Source: Parus major (lineage: Eukaryota; Chordata; Aves; Passeriformes; Paridae). From it: a stretch of 64,000 nt of DNA. The stretch covers positions 33,868,958 to 33,932,957 of the forward strand of contig NC_031799.1 in NCBI RefSeq assembly GCF_001522545.3. Reading direction: 5' to 3'. The translations under genes were made by a program, and so were the position numbers. Below the pieces are notes generated by a model, which saw nothing but the letters and a program-made list of their open reading frames with translations, was not told the origin of the DNA and did no database searches. Positions within the stretch are counted from its first letter, which is position 1. Every line of letters starts with the position of its first letter. This document shows positions 30,001 to 42,000 of the stretch, in pieces.

Positions 30001-33000
30001 AAAATAAATAAATAATGTAGATTAAAATTTAAACATAACATAATTTAAATTAAACATTAAAAATAGAAAGGTTGTGAAGAGTGTGAGGAAAACCAATTTG
30101 CGAGATTTTGGAACAGAACTCTTAAGTATTACTGTAAAGTAACTGTTACTGTAAAGTGGCTTGTGACTAAATGCAGATAAAGATTTTGGTTGACTGTAGG
30201 TCAAACTGTGTGTTCATACTCTGACATTCCAGTTTCTAAACAGTAACTTGGTAGGGAAAGTTTGTGGATGAAAACAAAATGATGTGTGACTTCTGATTTC
30301 TAGAAATTACTGTAAGGAGTTGTGTGAATTTGAGAAAAATGTTCAGCATCGTAAACAGAGTCTCAGATGAGATTAATTTGATTTATCTGTTTATTTGTAA
30401 GCTTAAATTTTGGTTAACAAAAGTTATGCAAACAGAGTTGTTCTGATTTACATTCCAATGTTTTTTAAAGCTAATTCTCAGTCAGGAAGATATTACCACA
30501 ATACTGAGGACACTAAATGAGAATGCAGGTGAAAGCTCTGGTGCATCAACAGCTTTGCCAGAATCAAAAGCACCAACTAGTCATTCTAGTGAAACGCATG
30601 GTACTTCTCAGCAGTCTGCAGGTAATATTTTCTAAAATTACATCATCTGGCATTTTTATGTGTTATTGTCACTATATGGCTTCTGTTGGAGTTGCATTTA
30701 CGAATGGATGCCAGATTCATTTGTGTATACCAATACTGTAGAATTACAGAATAATTAAGGTTGCAAAAGACTTCCGAGATCATCAAATGCAACGTTTGGC
30801 CAAACACCATGTCAACTAAACCACAGCACTAAGTGCCATGTCCAGGTCTTCTTGAACGCTTCCAGGGATCTTCACCTTCTTGAGCAGAAACTCTTCCTGA
30901 TGTCCAGCCTGAACGTCCCCTCCCGTTTCAGCTTGAGGCTTTATCACCTTACCCTGTCACTCACTAGCTGTCTGTGAAAAGAGACCCGCCCCCATCTTGC
31001 TGCAACTTCCTGTCAACCTCTCTTTCACAAGATGAGTCTGGTCAAAAAAAGGAGATCAGATTGGTTAGGCATGACCTGTCTTTCCTAAACCCATTCTGAA
31101 ACCATTTTGGCTGGACCTGATCCCTTAGTTGTCCAGTTTGTGCCATATGGTTACACTCAAGATGATCTGCTCCATAACCTTCCCCAGCACTGGGGCCAGG
31201 CTGACAGATTTGTAGTTCCCTGGATCTTTCTTTCGTAGATGGGTATCCCATTGGCCAACCTCCACTCATCTGGGACCTCTACCGTTAACCAGGACTGATG
31301 ATAAATAATGGAGAGTGACTTGGTGAGCTCCTCTGCCATCTCCGTCATCACCCTAGGTTGAATCCTGTCTGGCCCCATAGACTTACGAGCATCTAAGTGA
31401 CACAGCAGTCACAATTACTTCCTCAGGGATTGCAGCACCTCTCTTCTACTCTCTGACCCTGTCTACCAGCTCAGATGGCCAGTTGCCCAGAGAATAACCA
31501 TTTTCACTCTTAATGACTGAGGTAAAGAAGGCATGAAGTACCTCAGCCTTTTCCTCATCCTTGGTGGGAGGGTATTCCCTCCACATCCAGTAAAGAGTGG
31601 AGATTATTCCTTTGCCTGCTCTTTGTTGTTAATGTATTTATATAAACATTTTTATTTTACTTCACAGCAGATAGAGTGGCCAGGTTGAGTTCTATCTGAG
31701 TTTTAACCTTGCTAATTGTAGTTGGTTTAGTGCTGGCTAAATGCACTTACTAGAATAATTTAATCATATTTTTGCTGTGAGATAAGATTTAGGAGGACAG
31801 TAAAGAAAGCTCAAAACTTGAAAGTTTATCAACAGAACTAAAAGAATAATAAGAATCAGAATAAAACCTTAAGAACACTTAACTCACAACCTTCTCTTTT
31901 TTTCTTACTGATAATGTAAATGGACAAAACTTGGGACTTCCAGTTAGTTTACAACTTCTAGAATAGTTTTTCATCAATTTTCTTAGGGAGAAGAGTTTTA
32001 CTTACAGAGAAGTCTCCACAGCATAGCAAGAAAAAGTTTTCTCGTGGCTTCAATGTCACAGTGAATCAGCCACCTGGGAAAGGAAAATCTGTTTGCAGTG
32101 TTAAAATCCCTCCCCTTGATTTTGAGCTTTCACTACAACTGTTTTTGAGGGCTCTATTTTTTGCTAGTGAGGTACACGTCTGAGGATGAGCTGTCCAAAA
32201 GCAAAAGTTCTTTTCATTTATTTTTGAAATCATCTTTATCTCTGGGAACAGAGGTCTTCTTCTTCCCTGGGGGAAAAGTGTCTTTATCACTTTTATTTCT
32301 GTTAAAACTTCTAATTTGGTTCATAGCAACTTGAACATCTGATTTGCTTCAGCATGGATGCCTTTGCTCATGTCTATAGTTTGAACACTCTATCTCCCTA
32401 TGTTTTTTTTTTCATGAATTAGAGGGATATTCTAGTGTATCATAATCTATCAACATGGCCTTACAAAAAGAATTTTAAGATTAAGGCATGTCCTCATTCT
32501 CCTCCTATTTGGAACTTGACTCCTTTGTTTATTGACTTTGGTGTCTTCCTGTCGTTTCTTTACGTTTCTTCTCCTCTTCCTTTTTTCTCGAGAGATGATT
32601 TGCATTTGCATTTTCAACTTTTATGCCTGCGGATGGTGGTCATATGATTGATCCCTCCGGGCGACAGCCGGAGCGTTCGCGGTGATGTATTTCAGGCCAC
32701 GCTGGGGGCTGTGCGAGGATCTTAAGGCTGCACTGGCTGCAAGCCTGGTCCCTGCTACGTTCAATTCCAGCCGCAGAGCTACTTTATGCATGGGCTGCAG
32801 AGCCGCCCCTGGTCTTAGCCACATGATTTCCCTCGGCGCTGGGATAGCACCCCCCGGAAAGATGACTTGGCATCTTGCGGCTGGAATTCTTCAGCGGCCG
32901 CACTGGAGGGGGGCGGCCAGGATCTCAGCAGCCGGGCTAGGACGCGGCTGGCCTCTGCTCCTCCTGCTTGGCAGCCGCTGGGGCCCGGCCCTGACGGGAC

Positions 33001-36000
33001 GGGGCTCCGCAAGCTCCCGGGAAGGGGCCCGGCCCCGCGGCAGAGCGCACCCGGCCCAGCACGACCGCGAAACTAGGCCGGGCCAGCCTGTTACCTGTTT
33101 CCAGGCCGGAAAAAAGTTTTTCTCGGGCTTGCCCGTCCTTAAAATGTGTTTTCACAGAACCGTATTTAACTCTTTAAGTAGTTTAACTATGTGTCAATCT
33201 TCAAAGCTAGTCACTGATGTCAGGCACTGAAGAAGCTCTTTGCAGCTCCTCACAGAAAATTACTTCTGTAGTTAGTTCCTTCCCTCTCAACCAAAAGTCA
33301 ATTAATACAAAACGAACACACTAATTTTCTTTCTATGTGACTTAACAATATCCTTGTACTCTTCTTCCAGTTGCCTGCTCCTTCTTCCAAAGATCATGAA
33401 CTCTGATCTTCCCTGCTGAGTTCCTCCCTATTTAGCCAAGCCAGCACATAGAGACAGTCTGGTCCTGTGCCTATAATATTTCCTTCTTAAAGTACATCTA
33501 GACTTCTTGGACCCCTTTGGTTTTAAGGGCTTATTGCCAAGAGACTGACTGAACCAGTGTTCTGAACAGGACAAAGTCCACCCTCCTGAAGTCCAAGATT
33601 TTGTTGACACCGCTGAGTATTGAAAACTCTTGTGTCATGGCTGCTCCAGATGGCTCCAACCACAGCTTCTCCCCCAGCCCTTCTCTGTTTGTAAGCAGCA
33701 GATCCAGCAGGCCAGCTCCTCGGGTAGGCTTACTTCCCAGCTGTGTTGGGAAGTTATCTTCACACACTCCAGTAATCTCCTAACCTGCCTCCTCTTTTCT
33801 GTGTTCAATTTCCAGAAGACATCTGGCAGGTTAAAATTTCACATGATTTCATGACAATCATGAAACATCAGTCAGCTTATCTTAGAATAGTTCATCCACT
33901 TCCTCATCCTCTATGGGTGGTCTGTAACCAGGATATCTGCCTTTTTGGCCTTCCCCCTGATTGTCACCCATAGATACTCAACCTTCTCATCACTGTCCTG
34001 GAGCTTTGTAAAGTCAAAACACTTCCTAGTGTACAAAGCCACCCCACTACCTCTCCTTCCTTGCCTGTCTCTTCTGAAGGGCTTGTAGCCATCCAATGCA
34101 ACACTCTGGTCATCCCACCACATTTCTGTCATTGCTTTCCTGCTGCACCCCTGCTCCTCCTATTTGTTACCCATATTGTGTGCATTGGTGTAGTTGCACT
34201 TCAGCTGGGCTACTGATTTTACCCCTAACCCTGGCATTCTGGCTCTAGGCTCATCTTAAGTGAGCCTGGTCTTATTCCCACCCCCCTGCAAATCTAGTTT
34301 AAAGCCCTCTTAATCAGCCCTGCCAACTCATGGACAAGAATCCTTTTACCCCTTTGAGACAGATGAACCTTATTTGTCCCCAGCAGTCCTGGTATTACAT
34401 CAATTAACTCATGGTCAAAAAAAAATAATTCACTGATGTCACCAACCTTCATGCAATATGTTCATGAGGTGGGTTCTCATGTTCATTTCAGTGTTCTTCC
34501 CTGCTACTGATGGGATCAAGGAAAACACTAGAGGATCTCACAGAATCACATAATGGGTAAGGTTGGAAGAGACCACGGTGGGTCATCTGGACCAATCTCC
34601 CTTCTTAAATAGGATCATCCCAGAGCACATGGCATAGGATAGTGTCCAGGCAGTTCTTAAGTATCTTCAGTGAGGGAAACTCCACAACCTCTCTGGGCAA
34701 TCTGTGCCTGTGTGTGGTCATCTGCACAGTAAGGAAGTTCTGTTTGGAACTTCCTGTCCATAACTTTCTTCCCTGTCCACCTCACTTGTCCACTGATCCA
34801 GGCAATGCTTGCTGAGTTTGCCTGTGAGGATGTTGTGAGAGGCCTTGTTGAAAGCCTTGTTGGAGTCAAGGTAGACAATAACCATTGCTCTTACCTCATC
34901 CATCCATCCATCATCTCATAGAAAACATTCAGGTTGGTCAAGCATGATTTCACTTAGGTGAATCCATGCTGACTATTCCTTATCTTTTTGTCTTCCATTG
35001 GGATGGGGATAAGTGCCTCCAGGATGAGGCACTCCATCACCTTTGCTGGGATTGAAGTGAGGCTCACTGGCTGGTAGTTCCTTGGGTCATTCTTCATTGC
35101 CCTGTTTGAAGACTGGGATGGCATTTGGTTCCTTTCAGTCCTCAGGCATCACTCCTAACCACCACAGCCTTTCAAAGATGATTGTGTGCAAGTCAGCTCG
35201 CTCAGCATTCATAAATATATCCTATCAGGGTCCATGGTCTTATGGATGTCAAAGTTGCACAGGTGTTCTCTAACCCAATCCTCCCTTACCAAGAAAGGTT
35301 TTCTTCCAACGTTCCTTTACTCTGGCCTCCTGGGTCAGTGATTCCTGAGGGCTGGTCTTATCAGTGAAGACTGATGGAAAGAAGACATTCAGTAATTCCT
35401 CTGCTTCCTCTGTTACCAGTGTCCCTCCCACATTTGGCAATGTCCCATGTTATCCTTACTTTTACTTTTCTTATTGGAGAAACCATTCTTCTTGTCCTTG
35501 ACATCCTTGGCCAGATCTAATTCCTGATGGGCCTTGGGCTTCATTGTCTCAGCTTACCCTGACAACCTGTCTATACGCATTTCAAGTACCTTCACCCCAC
35601 TTACATCTCCTATGTATTTCCTGCTTATGTGTGTGTAGTATCAGAAGCCCTTTATTCATGGGCTTATCTTATCATGGAGGTCTCTTACCCCTTTGCCTGA
35701 TTTCTTGCTCACTGGCCTGCACTGGGATGCCAGTTCTTGAGCCTGGAGGAAGTGATCCTTGAATGTCAATTTCTCTTCCCTGCAGAGCCTATCTGTGGAT
35801 TTTTTCAAGAAAATTCCCTGAAGTGGCTGAAGTTCTCTCTCCTGAAGTCCACGGTTACAATCTCACTTGCTGCATTTTTCGCTCCTCACCCAATGAGGAA
35901 CTCCACAATCTCATGATCACTACCCAGCCAAGGCTGCCTCCAAACCTTCACATCCCCCACAAGGCCTTCCCTGCTTATTAGTGTGAGGTCAAGCAGCACA

Positions 36001-39000
36001 GCATTTCTTGTGGGATCCTCCACTATCCATGGCAGAAAGCTGTGATCAGTGCTTTTCAGGAACCTGCTGGGCTGTTTGTGTTTCCCAGTGCTGGTTCTGC
36101 AGCAGATGTCAGGGTAGTTAAAGTTCCCCACAAGAACCAATGTCTGTGTTTCTGAGGCTTTGTGCTGCATATCAGAGGCCTCTTCCACTTCCTTCTCCTG
36201 CTTGGGTGGCCTGTAGGAAATGCCCACAAGTGTCATCCCTACTAGTCTGCCCTTTTATCCTGACCCATAAGTTTTTGACTTGCTCATCATTCACCACAAG
36301 GCAGAGCTTAATACCTTCCAGATGTTTCCTCATATAGAATGTTTTTCGTAAACAGAATATAGCCCTTCATTTCAACAACCCAGTCATGTGAGCTAGCCCA
36401 CCACATCTCTATAATTGCAATTAAGTCAAAGTCCTTTGACTGCACACACGTTTCTCTTTTCTCCTGTTTGTTTTCCATACTGGGTGCATTGGTGTATAGG
36501 CAATCACCCAGTTATAGAAGTATATATACTTCTGTTATAGAAGTATTTGATTGTGCAAAAGGGTGCCCCCTAGTCTGTCATGTGGTTACATCTTCAGATG
36601 CTTGTACTCACTGAGTGTATTCCCTCTTAAACCTATTTTTTACCTGCTTGGGTGATCACTGTAGTTCTGCCCTTCCCACACCTCACCTCTGTCAAGCCTG
36701 GCCATATTCTTTCTCCAATTCTAGTTTAAAACTCTCTCAAGTTAGCCCTGGAGTTAGTCCTGCTAACTCCTGAGCTAAAATCCTTTTTCCCCTTTGAGAC
36801 AAGAGGATCCTGTTTAATGCCAGTGTTCTATAAACTGACCCATGATGAACAAAACCAAAATTCTGATGGTAACACAGAACTGTGTTACCAAGGGGTTCAT
36901 CTGCATGATTTTCTTGACAGGACAGAAGAGAACAGAACTTGTGTTCCAGATCCTGTCTCCTAGTAGTGCCTATTACCTGAGCCCCAGGAAGGCGGCAGAC
37001 TTCCCTGTGGGATGGGTCCAGCTGGCATGTAGGGCCCTCAGTTCCTCACAGAAGAGAGTTGCAACAATTACTCTTCTTTCTCTTTTGCCTGAAATTGTGA
37101 TGCATTTGGTTTACTGACTTGCGCTGGGTAACACTCCCAGGTAGACTTGAATCTTCATTATCATTTGTTCTTCACTATCATTTGTTTCACTCTCAGGTTC
37201 TAGAGCCTCATACCTATTTCCTGAAGTTACCTGTGAAAGCAAAGGAGGTGATTCTCCTGTTGCCCCCAGCTGGGACCTGTTTCAAATTTTCCCCTTGTCT
37301 TCTAGTTCCCCTCCTTCTGTCTGATGACAAGAGTGTTGGAGTTCCTCTAACTTGGGCTGAGCTTCTACCTCCTACATTTCTCTCAGGAATTTTCACCAGT
37401 CTATTTTTCTGTCAGACCCTGATACTCTTCAGCCTCTACTTCCTCTCTAAACTCAGCCACTAGGCTCAGCAGGTCATCCACCTGGTCCCACTGCACACAA
37501 GTGTAGTGTAGTGTAGTGTAGTTCTGCCCTCTGGGGCTAATGCCAAGCTCCAGCACTCCCTGCAGCTGCAGACCTGAGCAGGTGCATGCTTCTGAGGAAG
37601 CTTGGTCTGGGTTGCTGTGCTCCTACTAGCAATGGCTTTTGGCTTTATGGAGATCACTGTTGGATCTGTTCTCGTGGGGTAAGTGAAAACCACCTGGTGA
37701 GCTCTCCTAATGAGCTGAGAGGGTCACTCTGCCCGCCTACATGCCCTGCTCATGTGAATTTCTGCAGCAAGTGCTGTGCCACATCCTTCTGATGTGCCAT
37801 GTCCTGTTTACCTTACCCACCTTTTCACTGTGCTCCAAGCTGCTTATGCTTGCTACAGTCCTTTAAATCTCCTTTGGTTGCTCTGGCAAGGCCCTCACCA
37901 TGTAGGCTGCACCTGGGATAGCTGCCTGGACCCTGTCACGTCTCTCCCATCTCTTGGGTTTCCCTGACTCTGGGAACCCCCTATCAGGCTCTTTTGCCCT
38001 GTAACTGCAGGCACTGTGGCTCCCGTTGTTGCTGCTGTCACTATGTGCCTCCTTGGCTGACGAGGTCAGTTGACTGCCAGTTGACCTATCACCTTGACAT
38101 TGTGGTTTGAGCTATAGCTAACATATAACATGTAGCTAACATATAGCTAACATAACTAATAATGAATAGGAGCAGCTGAACCACTGTAGTGAGTTTTGGA
38201 GCAAGACATGAAATATAAGGGTCTTATTTTCCTGGCTATAATGCAAAGTAGCACTTAAAAGTCTTGTCAGCTGCATTTGTGACCATCTCAACTTTGAAAG
38301 GCTCATCATTTTGCTCTCTTTCCTGTGTATGGTGGTTTCGTTGCTGTTCTAATTTACTTCTGTTTGTTGTAATGATGACACCCCTGAAAGTTGTTCCTAT
38401 TCAGTACATGTCACTGCCTATCAACTGTTCAGCACACACTGAAAAGGAAAGCAAGTAAAGTTAACAAAACCATCTTTTGCTGAATTCTTTTATTAAATAT
38501 GAAAACCAGCAACAATGTGGTAGATGAACAAATGAGGATAAAAGTAAATTTGTATTCTTTGTAAGACTTTTGCACACAGTACCATCCAATATTTAGGGGA
38601 AATTGTACATTTGTGTTTTAAAGACAGTAAAAATCTCATGTAGAATATATAAGGGGAGTGTTTTATATTCTCAAACATTGTGTGATTTTGCCAAAAGTTG
38701 TTATATAAGGCATGCTAAACACGTTATGTGTGGATGAATTTACATATGGAGAAAAAGGGAAGTTGCTGTCTCTATGGTCATAAGCGAGTGTGTTTCATTT
38801 TGTTTTTTATCCTTATTTGCAGTCAGGTAATTTTCTTAATATTAACCATTTTTCTGATTCCTGAAAGGTGTAACTGTTGTGACATCAGCTGTGGTGGAAT
38901 TGCATTCACCTATGAAAATTAAAACAACACTAAAACTGGACTTCAGATTTGACTCTCTTACTTTAGTGTTGTATAGTCCAAATTCAAAACAGGTGAGTAA

Positions 39001-42000
39001 AAGTTTGGTTACAAAGAGTAATCAGCAGCTTTTTGCCTAGAGTCCTGGAAATTCTGAACAAGAATAGCTTGTTTGAATAATTTATGACTATAAGAGAAAG
39101 TGTTTTCTAGCAATAATAACAAGTGTAATGGAAATGAGAGAACAGCTATTTTAGTAAAGTTGTTTAGCAGATACTACAGGAAGTAGAATAGCCAGTGGTA
39201 GTACATAATATGTGGCGTCTTCTGTCATCTGACTAAAAATTGATGAAAATTTATATTAATTTAAAATATAGTTTAGGAAGAAGAATATACAGAAGAATGG
39301 AACATATTCATTAGTTACACGTAGAGATGGGTACATGGACACACACAAAATGATGAAGAAAGAGTCTTAAATTTGTCAGTAGGAATGCATTTATATTCAC
39401 CTTGGTTTAAACTTACAAAACTTGTCACCAGATTTCTGACTAAATTTTGTAATCTATTATAAACTTAGATCTCTCATTTAGGTAAGCTTGCTTTAGAAAG
39501 ATGGTAGAAGAGCAGAACTTCGCTCTTTGAAAGTTTTCTCTTGTATGTTGTTGATTGTGGTTGTCTTGAATTAGTAGTGGGTTTATTTAATTTATTATTA
39601 TTATTGACAATATCATTAGTTAGAATAAAACTGTGTATCACAACTATTTATTATTTTTGTTACCTGTAATGAAATCTACAAATGTTTCATTTAAACAGGT
39701 TAACAGTTTGGATCAGAGAGATGACCTTTTGAAGCTTGCAGAATTTAAATTAGTTCTCATGTCAGCTGCTCTGAAAATGTTATCAGATGGTTCAATGAAT
39801 GCGTCAGTCAAACTGGCAAACTGTACATTAGATGATAAAAGACAGTCAATCCAGAAGGCTACACCAAGGTCTGTAATTTTACATCATTTGTTAGAGTTAG
39901 GAAAAAAGTTCATAATGTTTTAGTTTAATTAATATTCTGTTAAAACTGCAATTGTTTTATTGTAGGGGTTCTTAAAGTACCTGTTACTGTGGATTTATGG
40001 GTTTCATGTGCCTTTTGTTCCATGTATCTTTGAGAGACCAGTGCTAGATACAAAAAATGAAATAAACTGAACTTTAATTGTAAATTTAATAAATGTGCAT
40101 AGAAAACAATTTCACTTCCCACTTTTATGAAATGCTAAGTGAGACTGAGATGATGTTTCATGAGTAGTAACGAACTTCAGTAAAAGGTAGTACTTTAGAT
40201 ATGTGAGCAAGTAAATATGATGGTTTGACTTGTTAAAATTATTAACACCTTTTGTTACCAGTGTGTGGGATTCCAGATAGTTTTAAAGTTATATAAAATT
40301 CATGCTAATGTTTTTATTTGTCATGCCCTAAAATTATTTGTATTGCTTTTTAAATTTGATCTTGTTAATATATTGCATCTGGAATGAGAATCTTGAATGT
40401 TCTTCAGTATTTGTGGCTGGCTTTTTATTATTTCATTAAATGGTGCCTTAATTGTTTTTCAGGATGGTGGAAATGAAGCATGGATTTGAAAAAAAAGTTA
40501 TGGTGGATGTAAACTACAAACGGGGGAGAGATGGCACTGTTCTTGATGTTATTGTTCAAGAGATATACCTTTGTGCAAGCATGGAGTTTCTACTTACTGT
40601 AGCAGATATATTCCTAAAGGCTAATGCAGAAAGTGCTGCTGCACAGAGAAATCTCAAGCAGTCATTACCATCAAAGGACCAAGGTATATACCAGTATACA
40701 CTGGAGATTGTTTAAAATATGTATTTGAATATCAGCTTAATTTTAATACTATGTAAATAATACATATGTATTTAATTATTAATAATATTTAATACTATGT
40801 AATTAATGCTATGTAATACTATGTAAAAAATACAATACTCTTTTTATGCTATTTTCTGTGTTGATATGTACAGAACAGCTTGTAACTATTGATGTTGCTT
40901 TCTTTGCATCATGGAAATAGATTCATAACCTTTAGTCTTCTTTTCCAAAGGAAGTCTTGTTTCACTAGAGAAAGAAGATACCTAAAAATGTATGTTTAAA
41001 ATAAAATAGGAATAATAATGAAGCATATTATATTGTGCTTGCTCATGGAATGGGCCTGCCTAATATTGTTGCCTAGAAATGTAATTTCATTTGTCCACTG
41101 ATGTGCATTACTTCCTATATCAGAAAACAGACTTTTAGATTGAGCACTTGACATAAAAAATTGGTCTATTAGAGCATCAGAGCAGGAAATATTATTTTTA
41201 TGCTTCCAGGACTCAAGTAGTTCTCATCAGGTATGCCAAAGCAAGTCCCTGTATTTTTGGTGTTGTTTTCCTGTGCCCTGAATATCATGGCAGTGTCCCT
41301 TTCAGCCAGGCCTGCTGTGATTATTTTCTGGTGATCAAAGTCTGAACAGATAATTCCTTATCTGAAGTCTTATATGAAAGTGTATTTTTATTTAGGCATC
41401 CGTAATGCTGCATGATTGTCCTGTGGAAAAATGAGGGTTTGCTACTCCAGAGTAATGTGGAGTAATGTGCCTGGCATTTTCGTAAGACTCTTATCAGAGC
41501 TGGCCCATGTAGGTATGGAGTGAAGCTTATATATTTGTTAATGTCACAGTTAGTAGTAGTGGGGATACTGTTACCCTTTTTATTTTGACTGAGAAGCTTT
41601 GTGGAGTTTTTTGTTGTACACAAGAGTAATTAGATATTAAATGGTTTTGTGCCTTCAATGAAGAGCCTAGAAATGTCAGTTGCAGGGATTGACAGATTTG
41701 GTAACACTAGTTGTGATAGACCTTACCCCTAAATAGACAAGTCCTCCCTGTAAGTTACAAGAATGAATTAATTTTTGTAATTAATATAATTAATTATAAT
41801 AATAAATTATATTAATAATTAAATCACAGCAAGAAAATAATAGAAATCGAATCTTTGAACAATTAAACTAATGCAATTTATGTTTCTGAAGCATCTGTGC
41901 AGCCTGTATCTACGATGGAAGTGAACATAGTTGTTAAAAATCCAGAGATTGTGTTTGTGGCTGATTTAACAAGAAGTGATGCTCCTGCACTGGTGGTTAC

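Larger units (their letters stand above)
34541..38090 (-). mobile_element. Near-full-length degraded CR1 LINE
   Basis: CACAGAATCACATAATGGGT marks the 3' end. Going leftward in the element come RT sequence ([19 protein letters not shown], minus strand, 34720-34900), endonuclease ([30 protein letters not shown], 35886-36236) and ORF1/5' sequence up to about 38090. All frames are broken by stops, so it is not an active element. Confidence 0.92.
30622..38867 (+). other. Intron w21-w22 (8.2 kb), packed with retroelements
   Basis: This is the largest intron in the window. Nearly all of 30739-38090 is antisense CR1 with one nested LTR. 38090-38867 is AT-rich unique sequence with a short TAGCTAACATA tandem near 38110-38155. 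Confidence 0.9.

Noticed and set aside
32682..33230. 182-codon open frame on the + strand
   Set aside because: It lies wholly in the CpG-rich LTR-like segment. GC-rich sequence has few stops, and the translation is low-complexity with no known domain.
33531..36236. Minus-strand open frames with endonuclease-like or RT-like sequence as host genes
   Set aside because: They are broken pieces of CR1 ORF2 with stops and frameshifts between them.
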